From the NCBI GenBank assembly GCA_963855995.1, contig OY979718.1:31219282-31283281 (forward strand): a stretch of DNA of 64,000 bases. The letters run 5' to 3'. Source of the stretch: Muricea muricata. Taxonomy: Eukaryota > Cnidaria > Anthozoa > Malacalcyonacea > Plexauridae. The notes under the pieces were generated by a model, which did not search any database, was not told the DNA's origin, and saw nothing but the letters and a program-made list of their open reading frames with translations. Shown here piece after piece: positions 33,997 through 46,670 of this stretch (positions are counted from its first letter, which is position 1; the number at the start of each line of letters is the position of its first letter). The translations under genes and the position numbers were made by a program.

Positions 33997-36585
33997 TCAT
34001 CCGCCATTATGTGTTGGTTTGATCGACTGAGCTTTATTACATCTGGAGAAAGCACGCCAATCTCTCTTCAGTCAAGCAGCTGAAGCCAAAAAGATGGCGG
34101 ATTTCTGACGAATCATCACGCCATTTGACGCCATCTCACGCCATTTGATGCCATATCTATGGCAACGGCTAAAGGTAGTAACCGCTAGCCAGGCTCAGTT
34201 TTGATCCCGCGGTGGTTTTCTCACCCCCCTGGATGATATGTTGATCTTTTTCGCAGTAAATTTTTATTTTTGTCAATGAGAATGATTTTGATGATTTTTT
34301 TGCGACTTTTACGGTTTATTTAAATAAAGATGTACAAGTTATTCATAATATAATTCGGAAAATTAATAAAGTCTTGAAAATGTCGACAACTGCAAGATTT
34401 TTGAGGTGATGGGGAACACCAGCCTAAATTATTTGAAGTTTTTGTATTTAACTGGTATTTGAAAATTAGAGTTTCTTTTTTTTAAGTTTATTTTTTCAAT
34501 TTTCATGTTCAATGTCGTTCTATTAAAAATTTGTAAGCTTGGCGCCTGAATATACTCTACAGTATTACATTGAATGTATAGGTTTATGTTATGTATAACT
34601 TGGATCAGTTGGATGTAGGAAGTTCAAATTGCCTTCTGGTATATTTTGTATCTTTAAATTATAAAAGCAGGGTCCTGAAGGGCTACTAATCCCGTTGTCC
34701 AAGTGCACAAAGCTTTCTATTGTTTTGTGGAAAGTCCCAGGGCAAGGAGTCCTATTTTTCCAGCAAAAATATGCAATTCCTAGCTCTCAGTTTACCCTTT
34801 TCAGGACCCTCTAAAAATCTCATATTTCTACCAAATTAGCTCTTTTATTCAGGTACATTGACACACAGTTTGTAAAGCTAACCACCCTGTATGCAATCAG
34901 ACAGTAAAATACACACATTTTCTACTCTGGCACAAATTGACACATATGTCTGCAAAAACATCTCGCCCTGATTTGTGCGTCCTATGCTTTTTTAAGGAAG
35001 AGGAGTCAAAGTCATCATTTTCCTAATACAATTTTCTGCTGATTACATGAATCCTATATCCAACCACCATCCCCTAGGTGATGCCAACGTGTATCATTTC
35101 ACATCCTTTCTTGTCAATGTTATTTTTTTGTTTCTAGTAAACACTGTAAAGTTGACACCTGGTTTGTGCGGACTCTTACCTATTGTTTTTGTATTCTAGG
35201 AGAATGTTTAAAATACATGCAAAGTATCTGTTGGAAATTGAAGATAGCATTAATGCAGGACTAATTTTGAACTTTTTTAATTTGGCTTTTTACATGTACA
35301 TGTATCATTACTAGTTTAGTATTAACAATGTAACTTTAAGAATAGCTAAGAATAGTAGTGACTACTGTACAATATAGAATTTGACATTTTATTAAATTAT
35401 TCATCATATCATAGATATGACATGATAAAATTTCTGCCTCTGCTGTTTTACGTATGTATGCTTTATGCCATGTTGAGGTGAGGTTCTTACATTAGATAGG
35501 TCCTACAAAATAAGAAAACATTAACAAGTATATTAGTATATTGTAGTATTACACAAGTTTATTTTTACAGAGTGACCCCATTCAATACTGGCCCCCTGTG
35601 TTTGATCTTAAAATGTCTAATTTTCTGTGCACATGCAATCAACTATTGTATCTTTAAAATGCATCAATGGCTAATACAAAACTTAACAATGAAAACATGC
35701 AGTTTTCTGGACCCTATCACTTCTAAATTTCTTTTGATTGTTAATGTAAAGTGTGAGTTACCTTGATGCATTTGGAAAACAAAACCTCTTATGCCATGTC
35801 CAGGATATTTTCCCTTTTCTATAGCTGACTTTTTTCTCAGGTATTTGATTTACACATACTGGCAGGTACAAACCTAAAACAAAGCGAGTGTGTACTTTCT
35901 TTAAATCTCCTGGTATAGTATCTACTTTCTACATAAACAGCTTAGCCGGAAAGAATTCCATAAAGATGCTGCTAAGTCCTGAAATGTCAGGCTAACATAT
36001 GGATATGCAACAGCATTCAGCGAAACAAAACGAAGCTAGCAAAAAAATGCTCAAAAGAAAAAAAACTATGTCAATAATCTTTAACCATTTGTATATAAGA
36101 TCTAAGGGTTTGTGAGATCTAAAAACACTTTATTATCAAACAGGACAAACATCGAAGCGTGCTGCCGTATCTGTATTAAAATCGTACTCAAAATACAAAG
36201 TATATGTTGTGTGAAACATACCTGAAAGAGGAATTCCCCTGCATTTATAGTAGATTCTTGCTCCGAAAAGTGAGACAAACACCTTTTTTCACCGTTAAGC
36301 AAATGTAGCATAAAAATATATTCAAAGAAATCAAAATATTTTAAGATTATTTCCTTTTTCTCGCTATCTCGTAAACAATTTTTTGTTAAAAACCAGGGGA
36401 GCGAAGGACTTTGCCGGATGTATAACATCGCATTTTGGGTCAGTGGTAGCTACCTATAGCCGGGAACCAATCGGGAACCAATTTTGCAAATCACCGTCAT
36501 TAAATTGGCTTCAAAGTTGGCGGCACGTGCTTTCTCCAGTTGTAATCAGTGAACTCAATTTTAAAGCTCTGTGGTTTGGTCACAG
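33997..36585. other. No recognised gene
   Basis: AT-rich tract. Near 34110-34160 CGCCATTTGA/CGCCATCTCA repeats occur four times. No coding region with recognisable homology. Confidence 0.45.
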
Positions 36586-36659
36586 GCATCCCAGCGCACG
36601 TTACGTCATTGCATACATTATTATATAATGTTGCAATGACGTAAAGTGCGCTGGGATGC
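36586..36659. repeat. 74-bp hairpin with CRE-like cores
   Basis: Arms of 28 bp starting GCATCCCAGCGCAC pair with one mismatch, and the loop ACATTATTATATAATGT is itself nearly self-complementary. Each arm contains TTACGTCA or its complement. Confidence 0.8.
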
Positions 36660-38070
36660 TGTGGTTTGTTCGGACGTTCGACTTTTTAGCTGACGTCATT
36701 GAATTCCGAGGGCTTTTTAAAATAAATGTCATGAAATCTGTAAAGAAACAACTCGAAATCATTTAAAAACAATAAAACTAAATAAAAAATACGGAAGAGA
36801 TAACGAAAAATCGCGCCAACAGAAGGAAACAAGAACGGAACGTACATAAAGGGAAGCCATATTCAGATTATTCAGTAGCCGCAATGATTCCACATTTTAA
36901 TTTTGAAGTTTACGTTTCTTTGTTTTGTAAAAGCAAGACTGTACTTTTATTGCAAGTATGAAAATAATTTACTGGTAAAAATACCACCATAGGTATTTTA
37001 ATCAAAAAGCAAATTCCGAAAAAAGACATCTTGAGGATGCAAGATATGCATCAAAACAAAACGCAGGTTTTTAAAGAGTTAATAGTTTATAAATATTCAT
37101 CAAAACGTTTTAATAATGTAGTGTAATAAATTGTATTTCATACCGTACCAAAGTTCACTCTACGCATGATAACATACCGACCACAGACATTTAAAAAATT
37201 AAGTATTTTGTCATTAAATCTGGTAATTCTTTCATTATTTTCACAGTTATTTAAAAAATATAGATCGCATTATTAAAAATAGGTACGCGTAGCGTACATG
37301 TGGGTAGCCGCAAAAAGATCAGTGAAGTAGACTAGTTATTTCGAAGTTTGCGACGCTACATGTACTTCAAGTGCATTTTTTTTACCATTCTGATTGTTTC
37401 ACCTGAAAATTTACCTTTTTTGAGGATTCCATAGTTTCCAATATTATCTGGCAAGATCTCGAAAATGGTCTATTGTGAGTGTTAAAAACCTGTTTTCTCA
37501 CAATTTTCCAGGTTATGCTCAAACCACCCGCTAAGTAGATTTCTGGGGGTTTCATGTAACAAAGTTCACTATTGATACAAACCGAAATTAATTCCTAGAT
37601 TACATTGCAACTTAATGTTCAAAACTGGCGTACCATAAGCATTTCAATGGTTAATTGCGACAAATTTTCATGCTTAATTATATATTTCCAGTGTTGTAAT
37701 CTCTCTTGCCAAAAAAGTGTACTAGCAAACATATATATTGGACACAGTTATGACAAAGTAGTTTGCACATTTGCATGGCTATTTCCACAAAGCTAAACTA
37801 ATAGAGTTTATTAGTACCATAATTAGTCACATAAAGTACAAGTATACTATGCAGACAACATATGTACCGGTACATCAAAAATAAAGGGAATGTTTTGAAC
37901 ATTCCCTTTATAACACAAGTATACAGAATTGAAGAAAATAGAGAAGGAAAAAATATAACTAAGATTCCAGGATGGTGGTACACATGAAAGTATATATAGA
38001 CTTAAAGCCAGGATTTAATGGAAATAACAATAAGTTTTCAGAAGTTTTCCAATTTTAAATTTTGATTGGT
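36660..38070. other. No recognised gene
   Basis: AT-rich tract. It holds the recurring block AATAGGTACGCGTAGCG at about 37282 and a 27-bp hairpin AAAGGGAATG...CATTCCCTTT at 37883-37909. Confidence 0.45.
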
Positions 38071-38078
38071 AATGGAAG

Positions 38079-38614
38079 CAGTGGCAGACACTAGGGGGGG
38101 GAGGTGTGAAGGAGGGTGCAAGACCCCCCATTAATTTTTACTGAAGCTTTAGTTTTAAAAAGTGGAAGCACAAAAAAGTTTTTATTTCAATAAGTGGAAT
38201 CATTACTTATTATTCAGTACAATTTAGATATATAATATAACCAGATTGTGCATCAGGGCTTAGTCTTGAAGTCAGATTTGGCTCTTTAGACTTGAAGACA
38301 ATTGTTGTATGGAGAAAATACAGCCCCAAATTTCCATAATAGTTTATGTCCCTCTTTCTGTTTAAATTTTCCCATTCTTTTACCGTTGAGAACAATCCAT
38401 GAAAAAATCATGTCTTCCACATACTTCACAGCCTCTGGAATTCTGTAAAATACCATCCCCAAATGCTAGAAAAAGTGTTTCAAGGATAGTAGTTTTCAAA
38501 ATTTTCCTGTGGGAGCATGCCCCTAGATCCCCCTACCATGGGACGGACATATAAATCTTAAGAGGCCTTTGGAACTTGCCCCCCCCCCAATATTTCATGA
38601 AGTGTCTGGCACTG
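38079..38614. mobile_element. Non-autonomous hAT element (8-bp target duplication)
   Basis: The termini CAGTGGCAGACAC and GTGTCTGGCACTG match the CAGNGG-type hAT end. AATGGAAG flanks both sides (38071-38078 and 38615-38622). G-run and C-run tracts lie just inside the left and right ends as an extension of the inverted repeat. The 536-bp body has no transposase. Confidence 0.85.
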
Positions 38615-39346
38615 AATGGAAGATTGCTCAATTAATCAGCTACTAACTAGTTTATTCTAATATAAGCAAACTATTTATTACATATGATGTCAAACAATAG
38701 CTTTAATTTGTAAATTTGTTCTTCCATATTTAATAACTTGGATTTAAGAAACAACAGCAGGCATGATGTTGTTAAATCTTCGGGTATGAATGACACCACA
38801 GCTACAGTATTAATGCACAGCTTGTTTGCACCATTCAGTTATTCGCTATTGGCAAACACGATGTGGTGAACTCTTTAAACAAAGCAAAGAGCTGGTATGA
38901 ATCCCCTTGTATCACCACTAATTGTTTGGAGATAACAGTACGAGATCACTCATCCAGAATGGATGCTAGCTTGTTTGCAAGGTTTATTTAATAGTTATAT
39001 CTTATCATCATTTATCAATCTGAGAATCAGGTAATTTGAATCACATCATTTCTAAAGCATATTTGCAAATAATAGTTACCAGAAATTTTTGTTATTTTCC
39101 TCCCTTTGTCCTGTATCAATGTGTCAACTGTCAAGCTGTTCAATGGTGCTTCCCTTATTTAGTACTTGCCACTTGCATGTTTGGCATCTCTAGTTCCAAT
39201 GAACATTTTATAATTCTGCATGAAAATACCAAATAAGTTTGAGGGCAAATATATCGATAGTTCATCTTTGTGGTCTTTTCGTCGATTTGATATCGCATTG
39301 ATCTAATGCTCCCAACAACACTGACATACAGATGGGCAGCAGCTAG

Positions 39347-39863
39347 CCTAAAAACAAAACAATATCAAATTAAAGACAAATGAAGGTACGATTCGAACTG
39401 AATAAATACAGATTGTATACGAATATGATGAGACATGTGGACAGTTTAATGTACACGTATAACGCCAATATTAAACAAGAACTGTGTGATTCTATTCGCA
39501 CGGTCATAAATAAGATTTTGATCCGTGTGATTCTATTCGCACGCTCTTAAATTAAATCAAAATATTCCATCAGAGTACACAATCAACGATTGGAATAAGA
39601 AAACTCATTATTTCAAAGACAAAATGGCACTTACCTTCAGTTTAACACGACGGTATTTGTCAAAAAGTCTCCAAGCAGACCAAGCTCGCTCCTTGTAAAC
39701 AAGAAAGGTTTTTTCAGCAATTCCTGTGCTTTACGACATTTCCCGAAAGATATAACGATCGCGTGATCGCATATGTTCGCTATGTCCGACTCTTGACCGA
39801 AGATTGTAGACATACCGGACACTTTTCAGCTATAACATAGTGGTTAGCCGCGCATGCGCGGCT
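39347..39863 (-). promoter_or_regulatory. Possible minus-strand promoter with first exon
   Basis: A perfect NRF1-type palindrome (AGCCGCGCATGCGCGGCT, 39846-39863) stands in an otherwise AT-rich area. Reading leftwards, an open stretch follows to a strong donor (CTGAAG|GTAAGTGCC at 39635/39634). A plausible acceptor (GTTTTTAG) lies before 39347. Two frames are open: one begins MSGMSTIFGQESD and stops 2 bp before the donor; another reads ERAWSAWRLFDKYRRVKLK through the donor. I recognise neither. It could be the 5' end of a host gene or a long non-coding RNA. Confidence 0.3.
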
Positions 39864-40098
39864 ACCCACAAAAACTACCGTGTCAGCGTGTTGCTATGAC
39901 AACAATCCTACGAATACTTCATGTTCCGAAAATTTAGTTGAATCTTTGATACTAAGGCGAGGGGTTTTTCATGCATGCATGTATTTCTAGTAACCTATAT
40001 AACTATACAGATAGATTGTTCGTGATAGGCAACTAGCCAATACAGTACATGACACTGCATGAACGTAAATGAAACTTAATAAATCTGTATGAAAGTAA

Positions 40099-40369
40099 CA
40101 ATCCTGGCAAAAACTACTGTGGACAGCACGCGATCACAAATTACACGCATCTTGTTATAACTTCGTCAAAAAAATCTCTCCTCCTCCCTCTTTCCTCTAA
40201 TCAATGTTGAATATCACGAAAACTGGTTGTTGGCATAGTCAACAACAAGTTACATTCAACAGCATTGAGGAGGGGGTGAGGGGGGATTTATTAAAGTGAA
40301 GATCAGCGCCAGGCAGATGTTATGCTGTCCTTAGAAGGCTCACTGTCCACATAATTTTTGCCAGGATTG
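40099..40369. repeat. Small TIR element (CAATCCTGGCAAAAA ends)
   Basis: CAATCCTGGCAAAAACTACT then GTGGACAG on the left pairs with CTGTCCACATAATTTTTGCC then AGGATTG on the right. A related single end (GTCCTCAAAATTTTTGCCAG) occurs at about 41467. Internal TCCTCCTCCC and GGAGGGGGTGAGGGGGG tracts are also complementary. No convincing target duplication. Confidence 0.6.
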
Positions 40370-42974
40370 TCTGAAAATCACCGCCATTGCGAAAAGTTTA
40401 ATTGCGCATTATTTAAGATCATTATAAAGCAAATTTTGATGATTTTTATGAAGTACATTAGTAAAGGCTAAATTTGTGATGACACTTACGTTGGTTTGCA
40501 CAATGATAGTTTTCCTGTAGTTCGTGTACAAGTTAGGTAATTGCACGCATAACATATTTTTAAATTGACTGCTGAATATTTAAAACATCTCGCCTGCTAA
40601 CACTTAATTTGAAAGGAATTACATACCAAAATTTGACGGTTTAACATGTATTTTAATGAAGATTACATTTACGATGATCGGATGATGTTGATAGATTGTT
40701 TAATTCTTAGCATGCCCTGATAATATGTTGTACAAGTCGTGTTGTGGCGCAAGCCGTATTGATACAAGCATGAAGTGCTCGATTTTGCTTTGTTAATGTA
40801 GCTGAATAGAAATGGCTTAGGACAATGTTTTTTCATAATTTTCGTACATTTATAATCGTATCAATTGCCTGATAAGATTTCAGAAGATTCTCTAATGACT
40901 AATCAGTTCAGCACGTTAGTCGACGGCGTCATGTGGCTACGTAATAAGTTGAACCGTACACACTGTGTACCGTGAGAGTAATACAGGTTTCTGCGTATTA
41001 TTATGAACAAAATCTTATTGTAACATGTGGTAACCCCTCATTGCTGTATAAAATATATTCTAAATTTAAAATTGCTTATATTTTATGCATTAGTTTAAAG
41101 AATTCAATGGTACACACTATACGGTAAAAATAAATTGACTATGACTCTATGTATTCTTTAAACACACGGTACACAACTGTGTACCGTCTGAATTCTGACC
41201 AATCATAGTATATATTTCGTATTACTGTATGTCACGCGTAAAGCTCATATGCATTGCATATTTTAGTAGCTGAATTAAAGTAAAGGCATAATTTCAGTAC
41301 TTTTCACGGGATATACTTTTAATACACAAAACGTTCATAATTAGGCAACCGAAGCTTGATATCTATAAATAACCTGTAAAATGAACTGTTATTCCGGCGC
41401 AGATAAAACGTTCTGTCCAATAAAACTAATGCATTTTGCAGGGAAATATAACTCTTTATAGCTTACTGTCCTCAAAATTTTTGCCAGGACTGAGTAAGCT
41501 ACAATGCGTATTGGTGCTGTCATCTGTTTCAAAAATCGCCAAGTAATTTATGACCAAAGATATTATATGGCAATATACAAACTCCACTTACAATTGAAAT
41601 TTAGTTGCTTTCAAATTGAAATACGGTTCAATAAATTGTCTAGTGCAAATCAGTTGCCTCGAAAATGTCAATTTTGTCATAGGAAAATAGCTATAAACAT
41701 TTGATATAGTTAATAGGATACAGAAGGAAACATATTCGTAATGGAAACTTACGTTTGCCAAGTTAAAAATAAAGTCAGGATTATCAAAAGGTTTTCCATT
41801 GAAGAACTTATGTTGGACCGTTCCCAATTAGTTGACACTATAATTTTGCAGCTGCATCTGAGACACAAATGATGGTTCGTGACCGAACCAATGCTTTATA
41901 TAACAATGTTCGTCATTAATCAGCCTAACTATCTCGAGCATGAATACAAAACATCTTTTTTAAGTTAACTTCCCCTGTTTCAATTTAAACAAAGCCTCTC
42001 CATTTCCATAATTAGGCTTGTACTCTCTGATCTACTTTTTTAAGCATAAATTTCTAAATGAATTTCTACATGCAAACACTCTTTGTAATATCATTAATTT
42101 ATCATAAATAGTAAATTCGCCACGATACATTTAGCAATTACTGTATTCGCCCATCTTAGCAAATTACTGCATTGCCCACAACTTTTGCGTCATTTTCAGC
42201 CTTTTGAAAGGATAGCACTTGTAAAACGCTTGCCTTTTTTAGACACTGTACACAGAGCAAGGTGGTTTATTGAAGAAAGCCAACTTATCACATATTACTT
42301 TATGCATATCGTGATAAATTGCAAATATCATTATATTAGCTTAAATAATTGCACTGTAATAGTTCGCATAATTATACAGCTCTTATTTCCCCTCTTTCAT
42401 TTCTCTACTTCAAATGGCCTAATTTACAAAATTCAAATATGAGAGCCCAACATATAACTTTTAATTAATTAAAAGTACTTTGAAATCTTACTGGTAATGC
42501 TTCGATGGCTTTATCAAAAATTGATATATGTTGGGCTTTCGTATTCGTTATTAGAATTAGTTGCTGTTGCTCTCCTGGCAAATCTCTGGTTACTTTTTTC
42601 TGGTTACCTTTTTTTTGGTTACGATACTACACCAATCATATCTTATTTCATCTTTATTCATTTTTAAAAGAGGCATAAAAAATGCAATGTCTCGGTTATT
42701 CGGGTTTATGTAATAGATAAAGCATGAGCTGTCCATCTCTATCTGAATTACAAATGCAAGGTGAAGGTGATATTCGATACAATTAAATAACAGTTCGCTG
42801 AACTGTACTTCCGCACTTGAATTTAGTTATATCTATATATATATCTTTTTGTCACTTGCGTATGGGATATGCGCTTGGCGGCATTGACGCCGCCAACATT
42901 CCTCTGACGTGACATCGTTGAATCAGGTGGGGAGAGTTCACTTTAAATTAATCTAAAAACTTTAAAAATCTTAT

Positions 42975-43083
42975 GGGCGCTGTTACACTTTGATTGCCAT
43001 GCAGGCATGGTTACACCGCGCAATTTTCTGCTACAAAATTGCGAGACAAGTTGCTGCACAAATTGCATAATGTAACAGCGTCT
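42975..43083. repeat. ~110-bp MITE-like inverted repeat
   Basis: GGGCGCTGTTACA and TGTAACAGCGTC form the ends; inside, CAATTTTCTGCTACAAAATTG forms a hairpin. Confidence 0.5.
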
Positions 43084-43517
43084 TATAGCATGTTAATATT
43101 AGTAATAATTATATTTATCCAAATCTGAAATAATAACATACATCCTGTGCTAACTTTAAGTTTATTTGCTGAAGATCTGAGTTTTGTACTCAATTTACAG
43201 CGGCTTTTGACTGAAATATAAATTTTGTTTCTTTCCACCCTAATTGATTGTTAACGTCAAGGCGGCCATGTTGGAGGTATAACACAAAAGAATATATCAT
43301 TAGATGTATTGTTGAAAACAGCCGGCGTGGGTGGTTGACATGTCTGCCGCATCCCGAGAGATCGATTGCAAACAAATAATAAAATATGGTTTGAATGTTT
43401 TTTGTGTACAATCAAGTCCGTAGGCGCAAAAATGCCAGTTTTGTAATAGTAATGAACAACTAGCCATACATGCATCAAATTAATCATTATAAACCGATTA
43501 AAGAAATAATTACCGCA

Positions 43518-43612
43518 AGCATATATATGTGGTGCCTGCATATATATGTGGTGCAAGCATATATATGTGGTGCAAGCATATATATGTGGTGTCTTTTATA
43601 TGTGGTGCCTGT
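43518..43612 (+). repeat. Tandem repeat of ~20 bp, five copies
   Basis: Units of GCATATATATGTGGTGCAA with minor changes; the last copy is truncated. Confidence 0.85.
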
Positions 43613-44489
43613 CATTAATCAGCCTTGACAACTTGTGTTGCATGAATAGAAATTTAAAAAATCGTCTCTTTTGAAAGGTTGATTTTCCCTGTTTCAGCTG
43701 AAAGTAAGTCGACTGTGTCTTATTTGTCTTTTAAGATAAAGTTTTCTTGTCTGTTTATGGTTATTTTAATAATTATATATTACTAATATGGCCTATATAC
43801 AAGAGCAAATTTTCTGTGGCATTTTTACGACAAGTTTTATTATGATCCTGCTCACGAGGGAATTTTGCTTGGATTTTATACGGAAATACATAAGTGCTTG
43901 GGATATGTCTCGATCTGACGCCGCAAATATTCCTAAATGATAGCTAAATCAAATGGGCAATTTATTGTGAAATGCCTTCACAATGTTATATTTCACATGC
44001 CTTCTTATTGTAATGTTATTTCTTTTAAATTGTAATCTTTCCACTTCTGTATATTTTTTCACATGCATCTAAGATCCCCTGCTTGTTATGACACCAATTA
44101 GGACTTTGCGGACAATTCTTTCCGGTCAATTCATAACAAAGAGAGGATATACGATCTTAGGCATTGTAGCTCTTCTCTAAGACTATCTTTAATTATGTAG
44201 TTCCTTTGTTATGGAACCTGTATTTTTTACTTAGTAATAATTTATCAATTATCCTATCCAGCATTAAAATTGTAAACACGCACAGCTGACCTAGCTAACC
44301 AACAAAACCAGCTCTGTCGACTTTTAATGACATCGCTTTTCTTCTGAAAACCTTCCCTCTCGGTCGTATTGAAAACTTAGTTTTAAAACTTAAACTAAAT
44401 CTACCAATATCCTTGCTTTTCTTGAAGCTTTACTTCTATTTGCAATGGTCGAAACACAGCACGAGAATAAATTACGACCAATTATCTGG

Positions 44490-44601
44490 TATAAAAGCTT
44501 TAAAATTACTGTAGAGCGCCAAGGGAGATAGTATAGACATATATAGGACAGTTCCCACTGCATTTATTCATTCACTTCAAATTGATCGAGCACCCAGAGA
44601 G
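44490..44601 (+). promoter_or_regulatory. Possible TATA promoter with non-coding first exon
   Basis: TATAAAAG at 44490-44497 stands about 30 bp upstream of a purine start region. A stretch without ATG runs to a consensus donor (GAGAG|GTGAGTAAT at 44602). The arrangement would suit the 5' UTR exon of a plus-strand host gene whose next exon I cannot identify. Evidence is limited to these signals. Confidence 0.25.
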
Positions 44602-44985
44602 GTGAGTAATAATTTACACACCACCGCGAATTTACAACGACATGCTTGAGGATCAACCTCATATGCTACATGCAGATATATAGACGAACGTCCGGCCGCG
44701 CCCGTTGACGAGAATAACGCAATCTAAGGACAAGAGCAGGTCAATTTAAAGGAAAATTTCATTACACTTTTCTTTCTAGTATTTTAATGACATGTCACAA
44801 TCTAGGCAGCTTACTTAGCCGTGGATGCGACTTTGCGTATAAAACGCTTTTATTTTCTTCACGGCATACAGCCGATTACTGATAACTTTCGAGAGCATAT
44901 GACAATTATGTATATTCTGATTTTCCTTGGCAAGTGACCAGTTAAATATCGCTTACATGATATTTAAGAAACATAAAACATTTTC

Positions 44986-45013
44986 CGTGTTGATATATAG
45001 TTATATCAACACG
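44986..45013. repeat. Short hairpin (CGTGTTGATATA)
   Basis: The 12-bp arms are perfectly complementary. The arm sequence TTATATCAACACG recurs at about 45187. Confidence 0.6.
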
Positions 45014-45491
45014 TATGGAAATTTGGAAAAACGAAAAAAAGTATATTTCGAGTTTTTCCAAGTGCCACTAGTGTCAATATAACTGTGTGTCAATACTGAT
45101 AAAATGTTTTTAATATTTCCTTTATAATATAGCACATACAGCATTACAGAAGAGTGGCCGCAAATTTCACTTCTTGACATACAGTTATATCAACACGGCT
45201 TTAAGCCAGTCAGCGTGCAGAATTTACAAATGCTATAATATAATTGTGTTTATTCTTATATGAGAGTTTACTCGTAGTGAAATGTTTTTCCCTGGCGTCC
45301 GACCGTGTAATGATTACTCACGAAGGTTTATAACAATTGTGTTTATTCTCATGTGAAGGTTTATATTAATAAGATTAGTAAAATTAGTGAAATGATTTTC
45401 TTTGGCGAGCGACCAATTAACGCTCACTTACGAGAGCTTATGACAGTTGTGTTACTCGGATATCAGAGCTTACTCGTATGCAGCGCGAACC

Positions 45492-46424
45492 ACGATATTT
45501 ATGCCGTACGTATTCAAAATGAGCATTAATTGCTATTCATTATTAAAACTTACGAACATCAAAACAAAGTTGTGAGAAGATCCTGGCGATGTTGATATTT
45601 GACGTTAGTCACATGACTGAAAAAATATGGCGCTGTTCCATATTTGAGGTGGACCACGCTATTAGTTTTAAAAGTGTGATAACACGATAGGACGTCGTTT
45701 TTAACTTAATTGGAAGTAGAAACGACATTCTTTAACAAAAAACAGCATAGGTAACAACAAGAGAATGTTTTAGTTAGAAAATAAACGAACTTGGTGTCAT
45801 AGTTGAAGGATTTTTCAAAGATTACGTGGAACGGTGGAATAGAGGGATTCTGGATTTCTGAAATGGATGAGAGTCGGAGTTATCAGGCGTTTGAAGGAGA
45901 ACTGTTCGTAAATTATGATGATCAACGTCTGTCAACATTTTGAGAAAGTTTGCTTTGCCATATATCTTCAAAATCAGCAATGATGGATCCCTGGTAAGCA
46001 ATAATGATTCTAAAAATATACCTTAACTACTGTCATGGAAGAAAATGGATTAAGCGAAAAGTGTATGAAAGCACAACAAGTCGAGACAGACAAGAGAGAC
46101 AAGTCGAGATCAACATGATAATGCCCTAATGCTGGGAAAAGGAACTTCTGATGAAAGGTTTTAGGTACCTGCCAGTGAAGTGGTAGAACGATCATTTAGA
46201 TGCGTATTATTAGCAACCAACATGTCTTCATATGTACCAAAATGTGCAAAAGAGACCTCTGATCCCTATTTCCGCTGTTACTAGAAGAACTCGTTTACTT
46301 TACCACTTTTTTGTTTACTCCTTAGCCTCGCCGGTCACATACCATCATTGAATATCAATAATCTAACCCATGTATGCATTTTCCAAGCTTTATAATGCTG
46401 ACTTCGTCGCTGCCCGTCGAAAGG
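45492..46424 (+). repeat. Long direct repeat, copy 1
   Basis: At least 930 bp (to about 46424, where the other copy runs off the window) match 63078-64000 at roughly 95 percent by eye, beginning at ACGATATTTATGCC. Both copies share a minus-strand open frame (46010-46195 and 63589-63774) without recognisable domains. Its right part overlaps an inverted-repeat structure that adjoins the Gypsy remnant. Confidence 0.85.
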
Positions 46425-46670
46425 ACAAACTTCTGTTGGGCTGTCAAGCATTTTTTTGCCTCAATCCAGTTCCAAACGTTTATTCCACCACACCAGTGGA
46501 GGTACTTTTAGAATTATTATTGCTTACCAGCAATCCATCATTGCTAGTCTTGAAGATATATGGCAAAGCAAACTTTTTCAAAATGTTGATAGACGTTGAT
46601 CATGATACTTTACGAACAGTTCTCCTTCAAACGCCTATAATACCTCCCATGCTTATCCGTTTTAGAAATG
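45857..46670. repeat. Inverted repeat, ~160-bp arms, ~485-bp loop
   Basis: Arm 45857-46016 is the reverse complement of 46502-46670, sharing blocks such as AAGTTTGCTTTGCCATATAT and GGCGTTTGAAGGAGAACTGT. The outer right end meets gag-like coding sequence at about 46671, so the foldback may mark the border of the element or of an LTR-like region. Confidence 0.8.

Noticed and set aside
40099-40369. Treating the CAATCCTGGC inverted repeat as a confirmed transposon
   Set aside because: Inverted ends are clear but no target duplication could be found, so it is listed only as a repeat.
43518-43612. CRISPR-like array of ~20-bp repeats
   Set aside because: Units are head-to-tail without variable spacers and the window is eukaryotic; it is a simple tandem repeat.
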